Assembly (NCBI GenBank): GCA_026873275.1
Contig: JANTUC010000013.1
Location: 930,001 to 994,000, forward strand
Origin: Pseudopithomyces maydicus
Lineage: Eukaryota > Ascomycota > Dothideomycetes > Pleosporales > Didymosphaeriaceae
Direction of reading: 5' to 3'
Length of the DNA: 64,000 nt
The notes beneath the pieces are model-generated. The model was not told where the DNA came from. It did not search any database and worked only from the letters and a program-made list of their open reading frames with translations. Numbering within the stretch: the first letter of the stretch is position 1; each line of letters begins with the position of its first letter. Both the position numbers and the translations under genes were made by a program. Shown piece after piece: positions 10,265 through 20,884 of the stretch.

Positions 10265-11449
10265 ATTGCTTACGGGCGTCAATTCAAGGCGGGGCAAAGT
10301 TGCGACAATTGTTGGATACAGTGCGTGCTACGTGGGCGTTCCAGCCCCTTAATATACTTTTCTGACATGCAAAATCGATACCTTTACAAGCTTAGTATGA
10401 CCAAACTTCATACAATAATATTGGCTACCTCGTTTGCATGTCTAATATTACTAATTGATCCAGGAGAGTGAGCGCCAAGCTTTGATTCCGAGGTGGGTTA
10501 CCATCCCTATCCGGAACTAATCGGCACATGTCAAGCTGCGCGCATGCGATTGATTGGATCCAAGCAGTTGAAATAACCCCAGCCCTCAAAGTATTCCCTC
10601 TCTGGAATGGGCGTATCGCGATCAGGATTTGTGCTACACCTGCTTATGAGGATCCAACTCCGCACGGCTGTCCCATAATTCACCACCTTTTAGCCCTTGA
10701 GATTTCATCTAAAGGGAATGAAAGCCCCGCCTCGGTCCCTGAAAAACGTGTGTAATAAGTAGTATACTACCTAGGCAGCCCTAGCATGTAGGCAGGTACC
10801 GGATTCAGGGGTGGACTAAACTATGTACAAGTGAGCGTCATGTTTCACAAACCGGTTGGTTAACATAGACTTTCTTTAGTTAAACACGAATTTGAAACTC
10901 GTTTTTCCCTGAGATAAGTAATCTGAAAGTGTCTGAGAATGGCTCATGCCAGGCGTGTGCTACCCTTTTTTGTTCTACATGTACCGCTGCATCATCGCGC
11001 TCTCGGAGAATCAACTGCTACGGAGCTGATGAATATTTTGATATGAAATGTTAAGGTATTCGAAGATAGGTTGCCGAAGCAGGAAGCCATGGAGTAAAGT
11101 AGTGCATGATCAATGAACGTGGTTAAGTAAGTTTAGCGTGGGGAAGTAGAAGGAGAATAAACGAGAACGGACGGCAAACACGACAGCAGGAATTGACACT
11201 ACTCATGTTTCCCGCGCATGAAGCCTCACCCTGCTTACTGTCACCGCGTTGAACTTGGGAAACACCCTATGAACAACTCGGTTGGTTGCTGGCATGCAAG
11301 TACAACCACGAACAGCCAACAAGTTCCGTGCGTCCAAATACATACTATTAAGTTTATCTTAATGAAGACCAATGCAACGGTGCATACGCAGTGCACACCG
11401 TAGTGCCCAAACTTTTGTTTATCCATAGTTCACACTACACACTTCCTTC
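10265..11449. other. Intergenic region, no gene recognised
   Basis: About 1.2 kb between the start of the epoxide-hydrolase gene and the end of the aminopeptidase gene, both on the minus strand. It should hold the hydrolase promoter and the peptidase 3' end. A 75-codon open frame at 10528-10755 has no support beyond being open. Confidence 0.4.
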
Positions 11450-12969
11450 TCAAGTCGCAGCCGGGAAGGGATACGTAGCCATGCTCCTATACCCATTCGT
11501 CCCCACCGCCCTCACCCCAAAAATCACATTATCCTTGCTCAAAGGAATTGTCACAGCGCCCACCTTCCCCACATCCAGTACATGCGTCCACAGACTCGCC
11601 GTCGTCGCTCTCCACACAACCTCGTACCCCTGGATATCAGCATCATCAGGAACCACCCATTTCAGCCTGGTATTGTTATCAAGCGCCGTGGTATCCACCG
11701 TAACGTTGCGCGGATACCCAGGGGCTTCGGAGAGCGACCACAGCGTCGCGAGGTTGACCTTGCCCACGCGCGCGGTGTACTCAAAGTCGACGAACTCGAT
11801 CAGATCGCCGTACTGCGTCCCGTTCTCGACGCGGAGATCCTGGTGCTGGTGGTCGAAGTTTTCGTTCGGCTCTGTGAATCTGATGGCTGGATAGCCGGCA
11901 TTCAGGAATGGTGTGTGGTCGCCGCCGCGCAGGAAGCGGTCTAGCCGGTAGATGATGGCGATGTTCATGCCTGTGGCATTGTTCGCTGCGACGTCTGCGC
12001 TGAACCTTGCGAGTTCTCTTGCAGGGCTGTCGTTCTCGCCGCCGATCTGGAGACGTCGCGCTGCGACGGTGGAGGATTCCCAGGAGGGAGGTCCTTGGGC
12101 GAAGGCCCGGATGGTGAAGGGGTCTTTCTGGCCGCGGTCGCCAGTTGAGGAGCCGACGATGTCGCAATTGAGCATGCCTTCGACGTTTGTAGAGGCGTTT
12201 TTAAGTGTTTGCGCGAGGAAAGTGGATCCATAGAGGTTTTGCTCCTCGCCAGCTACGGCACCGAGGATGATGGTAGATCTGGGCTTTGTCTTTGCAAGCA
12301 CGCGTGCGAGCTCCATTGCAACTACACCGTGTCAGTTTTACAATCTTCCCTTAGCGCGCTCGTAGATGAGCTCATTTCACACTTACTTGCTGTACCACTC
12401 GCGTCATCATTTGCGCCTGGCGCATCACTCGTATAATCCAAAACATCCGTGACCCTCGAATCGTAATGCCCAGTCATGACATAAACCTTCTCCGGCGTCA
12501 CGCTTCCTTCGATCCTCGCCAATACATTGCTGATCTTCACGGGGAACGGAATACGACTTGCAACACCCTGCACGTAGCCTTCCACACTGACCTTCATTCT
12601 TCCCTCGCTCTCTTCAGCATACTTTCGCATCTCGCTTGCAATCCAGTCTCTCGCTGCGCCAATTCCTCTTTTTGTGTCATTCTGGGTAGACAAAGTGTGA
12701 CGCGTGCCGAAGGAAACCAGCTTCTCGATAGTAGCCTGGATGTTGGCAGAGCTGACTTCGTCCAGTATAGACGCAAGTTCGCTTGTGGGTGCTTGAGGAA
12801 CCAATTCGACGCCAACATCTTCCGTTGCAGGTGGCCAGGCTGCGTTCGCACAAGACGCATAGTTGGAGGGATTTATGGCCACGGCGTCTGGCAATTCTCT
12901 TTCGAGTAGTAACTCATGGGCGTAAGCGGTCGCCAGCGCAGCTGCTGGCAAGAAGGTAGAGTAACGCAT
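11450..12969 (-). CDS. Secreted M28 zinc aminopeptidase with C-terminal Fn3-like domain
   Basis: 484-residue protein from two exons, 12969-12387 and 12321-11450, split by a 65-nt intron inside the catalytic domain. It has a signal peptide (MRYSTFLPAAALATAYAHE). Zinc ligands and catalytic residues typical of M28 are visible: His168 in TGHYDSR, Asp188 in GANDDASG, Glu220-Glu221 in AGEEQNLYG, Asp248 in NCDIVG, and the late FDHQHQD segment. The last ~95 residues (PRNVTVDTTALDNNTRLKW onward) resemble a fibronectin type III fold, known in some secreted fungal M28 enzymes. Likely role is release of N-terminal residues from extracellular peptides. Confidence 0.87.
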
Positions 12970-13482
12970 GGCGGAGCGTAGGATGTAATGCAATATTGAT
13001 TTTGCAGGCGATTGCGGTAACGCAATATATGATTGCGGTGGACCAAATTGTCCATCCGATGACGGAAGGCGATGGGTGTTGCCTTTGACAGCTTCCAAAC
13101 ATAGTTAGATGCCGACATGGTTCCTGAGGGGTCGCCTCTTGGTAGCAGTGTTGCTGTTGAGAAATACCAGGTCCGCGGCTCGGCATGGGTAAATCTGTAG
13201 ATATTGACAGGGTAGGTACTTGCCAGATGCGGAAGGTGCTCAAGATGGATGACGAATGAGCTTTTCAGGGCTTTACAAGCAACGGTCTGTCGTCAGTCGT
13301 TCAGTTATCATCGTGAGGATATGAATGTTCATGATTTATCGATAGGTGATGGGACTATGATGGAACTTTGGAACTAATTTGTGCTGTAACCAAGCTAAAT
13401 GATAACGTAGGTTGGTTGCGCCTATGTCAGAAAACAATTACATTACACGAGATGGCCGGCCTTGAATGTTAGTCATGACACC
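12970..13482. other. Intergenic region, aminopeptidase promoter
   Basis: About 510 bp upstream of the aminopeptidase start and downstream of the Rrn5 stop. No coding signal is seen. Confidence 0.4.
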
Positions 13483-15455
13483 TTAGCCGTCATACACTTC
13501 TGTCTTGAAGTCTCCTAAACCCACATCTTCAATCGACTGGGCTGGTATATCGGCATCATCTTCGGCAGCGTCTGGTTGCATGTCTCGTTCCGCGGAATAT
13601 GATTGTCGACCCCGCAATGCGGCATAGGATCGAGGGTCACGAAGGGGTAGCTCCCTGAAGGGCAACTTTCTATGGTTGCCTTCCTCTCCTGACGTCCGAC
13701 CGTTCTCAGTTGCAAAATCCGTTTCGTAGTCCGTAGCTGGATCCCACAGATGAGAAGGACTAGCGGATTTTCGGTTGTTGATGAAGCTTGCAGTAGGGAC
13801 TGGATCACGGAATTCGTCCCACTCGGCACGATATTGAGTCCATCCTCGCCAATCGTCGCGCTGGTCCTTTATGTCACGGCGTGGCATATTGCCCAGTCGC
13901 TCCTCGGATTCATCTTTTAAGTGATCCCCAGGTATATTGCCCATAATTGACCATAGCTTTCTTTCTTCCTGGCGGCTGGTTTCCTGGTCGAATGCTTCCA
14001 GTGCTTCTTCTTCTGCACCCGAAGAGTCATCACATGACTTTTCGGGTGGGATTTCGCGGTCATCGGATAGCTCTTCCCCCTCATCCCGATACGGATAGTT
14101 GTCAGAATCCGTTTCCTCCTCATCGTAGTCGCTTTCTGGCACAACTTCCCCTTCCGGAATCGTCTCGTTTGTTTCTGAATCTACAGAGCTGGATTGCCTG
14201 GGTGGTGGTAAGGGGTACCACTCCGGGCAGCCCTACGTTTGAACAACTGATGTTCTCCATCCGAGATAGGCCCCTCAGTATCCGTACCTGAATCCAAGGG
14301 CGTGGACGCGGTGTTCTCTGTGGATTCCAATATATGCTGAACTTCGTCCCATCGAAAAACTCGAAGCCTTCTATGTTTGCCGTGTGTAACCCTGAGTCTA
14401 CAACGTCTTGGAACGTGGGGCCAATACTGTTTCCGAGTCTTATTCATTCCAAGCAGGTCAAGTGCGGTATGGACGTCTCTCGCCCTCACATACAGCTTGA
14501 CACCTTTAGTCGTGCGCCAACTTTGTGATCGAATTCTGGATGTAGCTTGAAACAGCGCCGTCTGCAGAATTCGTTTCGTGATGGATATTGTGAGTGTGTG
14601 AAAATCACGGAATGCTGTGCGGTATAGACAAGGCTCGGTGATGTCTTCTGAAACCAAATCTTGCCAATTCGGCCAAGGATAAGATGTGTTGGCAGATGGG
14701 TTCATGAATACGTTGCGAGATAATTCCAGAAAGGCTTTCGGATTCAGCAGTCTCGCTTCGGGGAATTCCTGGAATATGGGCAACCCGTTGGTCGCCTCCA
14801 AGGGATCAACTTCATCCCCGCTCTCGGCAGGCAGAGAAGCGCGTATACCTTTTGCGGCTACTTCAATTTCATCGGCAAGAGCAGAAGTGACGAGCCAGTT
14901 ATCGCCGTATCGCATTTGCTCTTGGGTTGCTTCGAAGCGTGCTTGCAGGGCAGTGAGGGTGTCGGCTGCGAAATCTAACTGGCGTTCGCAGACGACGCTG
15001 ACTTGGGCAGCCGCCGGGATATCTCCCAGCGTTATGTCGCGGTCTCCAGCACGCTCGAGGGCAGCATCTTCGAGGAGCAGTAGGAAGTGGCGTATCTCTA
15101 ACATGGACTTGGTTTGAACGGCGGCGGCTAGTCCAGGGAGGTTGTCCTTGCCAAGCCGATCCAACGCTCCAAAGAAGGCCTCTTTCTCCCGCGACGACCA
15201 GATGGATGCGCCCACCTGGGAAGTCCTCCATGGCTCATCATCGGGGTCGCTGGCTCCCGTCAAGGTCTGCACGGAGTCATTGTACAAGAGGCGATAGCCG
15301 TCGTTATACGGTGCTGCCAAGAGGGTGCGCTTGCGCGAGCCCCCAGAGTCGGCAGACGACGATCTGCGACGTTTGCGCAGTGAAGACACGGGCGATGCAG
15401 GGTCCGGCGATGGCGATGGGGAGTCTTTGTACTCGGAGCCAGTGGTGGAGCTCAT
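13483..15455 (-). CDS. RRN5: Rrn5-like RNA polymerase I upstream activation factor subunit
   Basis: 621-residue nuclear protein from exons 15455-14288 and 14180-13483. A 107-nt intron (GTACGG donor, CTCTGTAG acceptor) is the only join I found that keeps both parts in frame. After a Ser/Lys/Arg-rich start (SSLRKRRRSSSAD) there is a SANT/Myb-like domain at about residues 80-130 (ASIWSSREKEAFFGALDRLG). This is the mark of Rrn5, a subunit of the UAF complex that recruits Pol I to rDNA promoters. The C-terminal third is acidic and low complexity (YDEEETDSDN). The assignment rests on domain type and layout; another SANT protein is possible. Confidence 0.72.
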
Positions 15456-15728
15456 GACGGTGGGATTGGGTGCTGCGCGGAAGCGTATCCCGGTGGTGGC
15501 ATACACAACCCGCAGGCTTTTTGGACCCACTCGTGACAGCGGCCCGGGTGACAGCGATCAGCCGCAGAGCAATCATGATGCTAGACGGCATGGTGGCCTT
15601 GTGGGTGAGGCGTCCGGGCCAAAACTTCTCAGACGCTAAGCTGCGTCGGTTCCGTTATCGATAGTGCACCGTGACTACGCGCCAGTTTCGCTCCCACGCG
15701 ACGACTCCCCTTGCATCATCGCCTCTTG

Positions 15729-17898
15729 ATGTACCGCTTCTCCAAGCATGCGCTGGGCTTGCTTAGGCGTCCGGCTCCTGCAGCCGTTCTCGCGGTGAGA
15801 GTCGCCCGAGGCGCATCGACCGGGGCCAAGGTCGTGCCTGCTGGTGCTGGTGCTGCTCCTGCCACTGCTGCTGCTGCTACTACTACTACTACTCCTACTA
15901 TCCCTCCTGTTGCTACTACTGCTGCCCATAAACCGCCCCCCGTCTCGCCGCTCAACATCACACTGCGCGAGTACCAGGAGGAATGCATCCAGTCAGTGCT
16001 GGCCTATCTGGCAAAGGGCCATAAAAGGCTCGGCGTGTCGCTGGCCACCGGATCCGGCAAGACTGTATGTGCAACCACGGGGGATGCCGCACGCTCCAAA
16101 ACTGTGTCTGACGCATCGCCTGTAGGTCATCTTCACCCACCTCATTGACCGACTGCCACCTGTTGGGGATGCATCGCAGACGCTTATACTCGCCCACCGC
16201 CGCGAGCTGGTCGAACAGGCTGCCCGCCACTGTGCCCAAGCTTACCCAAACAAGCATGTCGACATTGAGATGGGGACTAACCATGCCTCTGGCGCTGCTG
16301 ACATCACCGTCGCCTCCATACAGAGCATCATGTCTGGCGACAGGATCGCCAAGTTTGACCCGGCCCGGTACAAGCTGGTCTTGGTCGACGAAGCCCACCA
16401 CATCGTGAGCCAGCAATATCTCGACGTGCTGGACCATTTCGGCCTGCGACATCAGCAAGACTGGACCAAGCTCCCGGCCCCTGCTCTGGTCGGTGTCTCA
16501 GCGACCTTTTCTCGCTTTGATGGCCGCAGACTTGGCACCGTCATCGACCATATCGTCTACCACAGGGACTACGTCGACATGATCGAGGAGAACTGGCTTG
16601 CAGACGTCATCTTCACCACGGTCGAGATCAAGGCCGACCTGAACAAAGTGAGCACAACTACGAATGGCGACTTCAAGACGGCTGCCCTGTCGCGTGCCAT
16701 CAACACTGAAGAGACCAATGAACTCTTGGTCAAAACCTGGGCTGCTAAAGCCCAGCGACGCAAGTCTACCATTGTATTCTGTGTTGACCTTAACCATGTC
16801 GCAAACCTAACAGCCAAGTTCCGTCAGTATGGGATTGCCGCCGAATTCGTGACTGGCGACACTCCTAGCCGCCTTCGAAGTGCTCGTGTTGATGCCTTCA
16901 GGAGAGGAGAGTTCTCCGTTCTGCTCAACTGCGGTGTCTTCACTGAGGGCACGGATATTCCCAACATTGATTGTGTCTTGCTAGCACGACCAACCAAGTC
17001 GCGCAATCTTCTTGTACAGATGATTGGTCGCGGCATGCGTTTGCATCAAGGAAAGGAGAACTGTCACATCATTGACATGGTGTCAGCTTTGAGTACTGGC
17101 GTCGTTTCCACGCCAACACTGTTCGGTCTGGATCCCGCCGAGGTTATCGAGAAGGCCACCACCAAAGAAATGATGGAGCTCAAAGAACGGAAGGAGGAGG
17201 AGAAGATGCGGGAAGCAGAGGCTACCAACGCTGCTGTAAAAGCGAAGCCTGTATCGTCAAAGCTCCCCGGCTCAATCATCTTCACTGATTACGACTCTGT
17301 TCACGATCTGATCGCAGACACATCGGGGGACAATGTTATACGACGGATTAGCGACTTTGCTTGGGTTGCGGTCGGTGAAGGTAGATTCATCCTTTCCACC
17401 AACGGCGGACATTACCTAGCTATTGAGCCAATAGACAACGAGGAGCAGTCATTTCAAGTGAAGTACTATCGGAAACTTCCACCGGGAGTCAAGTCAAAAA
17501 GTCCCTACGCGACCCCTAAAGTGGTGGCAGAGGGTGATTCCTTTGAGCATGCAGTTCACGCAGCTGATACATATGCTGCAGAAGCCTTTGAGTATATCTG
17601 GATATCTAAAAACCAACGCTGGCGCCGAAGCCCGGCTTCCCAGGTGCAGATTGACTTTTTGAACAAGTTTCGTCCCGACGTGGACCGCTTGAGTCTAGGA
17701 GATTTGACAAAAGGCAAGGCCGGAGATATGATCACGAGAATCAAACATGGGGCGAGAGGAAGGTACCAGAAAGCTCAAGCCAGGCAGAAGAGCGACCTCA
17801 AGGTCAGAGAAAGAGCTGAAACACAACAACAGCGACTGCAGGGTCAGGTACGCGTAGGACCCCTGTCTGCTGAGACGTTTGGCCGCATCCGGACGTAG
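15729..17898 (+). CDS. IRC3: Mitochondrial DEAD/DEAH helicase, Irc3-like
   Basis: 702-residue superfamily 2 helicase in two exons, 15729-16064 and 16126-17898. The N-terminus (MYRFSKHALGLLRRPAPAAVLAVRVARGAS) is basic, hydroxylated and free of acidic residues, as in a mitochondrial presequence. An Ala/Thr/Pro-rich stretch follows, coded by GCT and ACT runs. Helicase motifs are TGSGKT (107-112, directly at the exon junction), DEAH (200-203), SATF, and QMIGRGMR (motif VI). Irc3 of yeast is a mitochondrial branch-migration helicase for mtDNA maintenance; this gene has the same layout. It is divergent from RRN5, with starts 273 bp apart. Confidence 0.85.
15838..15905 (+). repeat. Trinucleotide-repeat tract in helicase exon 1
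   Basis: Runs of GCT/GGT and then ACT triplets code a low-complexity Ala/Thr linker between the presequence and the helicase core. Length variation here would stay in frame. Confidence 0.6.
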
Positions 17899-18162
17899 AG
17901 TTCCATTGCAGCTTCTCGAAGCATTCCAACCATGTACCCAAACAATGGAACGAGGGACGAAGCGACTCGGAAGTTTCCGCCGCAGCGGCACTGAAAGTTA
18001 CTTATCTATGAACTTTCGCATTTGTCGACTACTCAGCTGTTGTTTTTGTTACCGCGATTGTTTGTACGCAACAGATCATGCGATCCATGACGCATGCTAT
18101 GTCCTCTCGTTACGCAACTTCTTTACTCGCACAACATAAATTTCTGGTCTCTCTCTTTGAAA

Positions 18163-19272
18163 ATGGCGCATCTTCGGGTACAGTCGTGGGAGGAGAGCCA
18201 GGCTATGGAGAGGAGTAAATCGAAGCGCATATCGCTGCTGCGCAAACTAGTCCCCCACAAGACGCTGTCTGAAGAGACCGAACACCATTCATCATTGCCG
18301 CATCGATCGTCTCCGGCGGGTTCGACTCGATCTTCAACACCACTACCTCCTTCACGGTTCCCATCAGCCTCAGGCATTGAAGAACCACTCTCGAGTGCGG
18401 ATATCTTGACACATTTATCTGACCTACACTCCGCCATTACAACGCATGTTCGCAAATTTTACTCCGTTGAGGATGCCGCCGAAAAACGCGTATCGCAAGC
18501 CGTCATTGAACACGCAAGTACCGGTATCAACCTTCCTTGGCCCCAGATATTGGGTCTTCTCGGGAATAGAGACACAAGACTGGCAATGTTAGCACTTTGT
18601 ATTGCATGGACGGTCCTGAGTCGAACTTTACTGTTGAAACTAGGTACAAGCAATAGTCCTGGCAGTACGTTCCTCCCACCCGAGATTGTGGAATGCTTCC
18701 AAAGCTTCTCTCTTGGGAAGGGCGCAGTCACGCTTGGGAAGGACGACACTAGCCCGGTAGATTTTAGCATGCTGTCCCGTTGGAAACAGCTCACTGCCGC
18801 ACTGTCCCATTCAACATATGTTGATAACGCATTTTCCCTTTTCGATGCGAGGACTGTGAACATTGAGCGTGCGCTCAAAGACTTGGATCCTCTCCTTGCA
18901 ACCTACGCTATATCTGGCGATGCTGAACGTGCTAATAATACGCGGTTGGACGATTTGCGGCTAGTCCTGCGACAAGGTGCGCGACTCGCTTTCTTGCTGT
19001 TCAGTCAACCAAGCTTCTGGAAATTCGACTGGCGGTCTGATCGCGCAGCTGAGCATGGTAAAGCAGAGACTGAGGCCGACCCGGAGCGAACATCGAGCAT
19101 CGAGAGTATTGGTATGGCGTCTACGACGTCGGTCAGGCTCACGAATGCGGAGATTGTGGTTTGGCCGGCTCTGGTCAGGGTCATGGACGGAGAGGGCGTA
19201 AAGCTGAATTGTTTGAACGAGGGGATATTGATTGGAGAGAAGAAATACCTAAGCGAATTTGACAACATCTAA
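18163..19272 (+). CDS. Conserved fungal protein of unknown function
   Basis: 369 residues from the ATG at 18163 in one exon. The N-terminal ~90 residues are basic and Ser-rich (SKSKRISLLRKLVPHKT), likely disordered. From about residue 95 the chain looks globular and helical (SADILTHLSDLHSAITTHVRKFYS, PWPQILGLLGNRDTRLAMLALCIAWTVLSRTLL). One hydrophobic stretch around LAMLALCIAWTVL could be a buried helix or a membrane segment. I do not recognise a named domain. The sense reading is clearly coding: long, compositionally normal, with ordinary fungal codon use. Confidence 0.7.
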   Translation: MAHLRVQSWEESQAMERSKSKRISLLRKLVPHKTLSEETEHHSSLPHRSSPAGSTRSSTPLPPSRFPSASGIEEPLSSADILTHLSDLHSAITTHVRKFYSVEDAAEKRVSQAVIEHASTGINLPWPQILGLLGNRDTRLAMLALCIAWTVLSRTLLLKLGTSNSPGSTFLPPEIVECFQSFSLGKGAVTLGKDDTSPVDFSMLSRWKQLTAALSHSTYVDNAFSLFDARTVNIERALKDLDPLLATYAISGDAERANNTRLDDLRLVLRQGARLAFLLFSQPSFWKFDWRSDRAAEHGKAETEADPERTSSIESIGMASTTSVRLTNAEIVVWPALVRVMDGEGVKLNCLNEGILIGEKKYLSEFDNI

Positions 19273-20209
19273 AGTCTTGACGGCGTAGATTGAGCACACG
19301 AAATTTGACCAGCCATGGTCGCTGTCTGTCCCTATGGGTTTCGATCCTCCCCTTACTTGGATCTATAGATACGTAAAAAGCCTACAGATTCTTGCAGTAT
19401 TATACCATGTGTCTGTTTGAGATAAATCCATTCATACGAATTCTGTGGTGGAGACGAGAGTAATAACTGATGCAACTTTCTCAGTGGCACGCCTGAATAG
19501 TACGCCTGAACATTACGCCCACAATCGACAGAAACTAATGCACTACCTGATCAGGAAGTTTGGATGTGTACAACTTCTATTGGACTGTGGTCCATTAGAA
19601 CACAAGAAACTTAATTGTCAAGTTCGATATTAAGCATGAAACATCGTTTCTGAGTTGGTCGTAGAATTCTCCCCACAGCGGCGGTTCTCGGCACATGTCG
19701 TCGTCCTTTTCGCCGCGGAGATGCAGCACCTGAACGGAGCGAGCGTTTCTCCGCTCAGGAACCGCACCGCACTCCATCTCATTCTTATCTCGCAACGGTG
19801 AATCTCGCCATTGGAACTTTTATTGCCTCAGATCCTTGTAGTTTTAAACCCACCCAGGGATGTTTCCGTTGATGCGAAATTTTGTGGCGGCTATGTCTCG
19901 GCATTGTTCAATCGATTAGCTCGACGTGGCTCGAAGGCACGAATCGAGAACATCTAACGATCCGAAGAGTTGTTCGGCGCATCGCGATCGAAGCAAAAGA
20001 CGCATTGCCAGGAAAGATGGAAAAAGCAAAGTGGGGGAAGAGTCGGTCTAGGCGTGAGCAACCAGCCGTTTTCAAGGTCGTGGAAACCATCACCTATTCA
20101 TCAACACCACATTACACGAAGCCAAGACCACCCCTACCCACGCCCCACTCAGGGATGGGCTTTTCCCCTAGGAAATAGGTTCGGCGCGAAAGCTTTCGCG
20201 ATCCCGGCT

Positions 20210-20217
20210 CCACGGAG
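20210..20217 (-). promoter_or_regulatory. NirA-like binding site
   Basis: CTCCGTGG on the minus strand matches the published consensus CTCCGHGG for the nitrate-specific activator NirA. It lies about 670 bp before the nitrate reductase start. Confidence 0.5.
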
Positions 20218-20417
20218 ACAGGCAATTCCATATCTTTGCGGGCCGAACGGTTATCGAGGCCGTGGGGGCTTTTCCAACGCGGCGCCAGGAACGTGACGAT
20301 GGTTCCACAATTCGCGGCAAGCGCTTCTAGCCGCAGACACCCCTGGCATGCGCCGCTTCGTGCCTCGTACTCGACCAGGTCGTGCGCCTTTTCCGGATTG
20401 GATCGCTTCGGGGCAAA

Positions 20418-20436
20418 AGATAAGGGTGCATTATCT
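20418..20436. promoter_or_regulatory. Inverted pair of GATA-factor (AreA-type) sites
   Basis: AGATAA and TTATCT face each other 7 bp apart, both fitting HGATAR. Close paired GATA sites are typical of promoters under nitrogen-metabolite control. They lie about 450 bp upstream of nitrate reductase. Confidence 0.5.
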
Positions 20437-20884
20437 GTGGGAGTCTCACCATCTTCACGGACGCTGGTTGGACAAGGTAAACGATGACGGCACTGATGGG
20501 CAGGCTTCTCCGCAATCTGGAAAGGATTCGAGCGTTGCTTTTAGGCGTTGACGTTGGATAGATCGTGCATCGAGGTGATTGCCGTGATCCTCTTCTCCGG
20601 ACGTGCAACATCCATCGCTGACATCACGAAAACACGGCAACGGAACATGCACGCCATGTGATTAGCTATTGTATGCTAGTCATTCAGCTTCGTGTGCCGG
20701 TCTAGACGTTTCGCCTGCGCCACCCTCTTCGTTGCACACTTGCTTGTAGTACACCCCCTTTAGATCGGTGTTGGGTGTCTATACTAGCATTGACTCGTAT
20801 CTCGTGTGTGCCCATCTTGTGGAGACCACACCCCTTTCTACCTCACCTCCAACTTGTCTTCCTTATCATACTCCACTACGCGAA

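Larger units (their letters stand above)
19273..20884. promoter_or_regulatory. Upstream region of nitrate reductase with NirA-like and GATA sites
   Basis: About 1.6 kb without a convincing gene. The half nearest nitrate reductase carries CCACGGAG at 20210-20217, the reverse complement of CTCCGTGG, which fits the NirA consensus CTCCGHGG. An inverted pair of GATA sites follows (AGATAA at 20418-20423, TTATCT at 20431-20436), with TTATCA at 20863-20868. NirA plus the GATA factor AreA is the known control pair for nitrate genes in Aspergillus; use here is inference. Confidence 0.55.

Noticed and set aside
10528..10755. 75-codon plus-strand frame upstream of the epoxide hydrolase gene
   Set aside because: No domain, no promoter signal and no neighbouring exon; openness alone is weak evidence at this length.
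14181..14287. Treating the two Rrn5 parts as separate genes
   Set aside because: A GT-AG intron of 107 nt joins them in phase, and the second part lacks its own plausible start.
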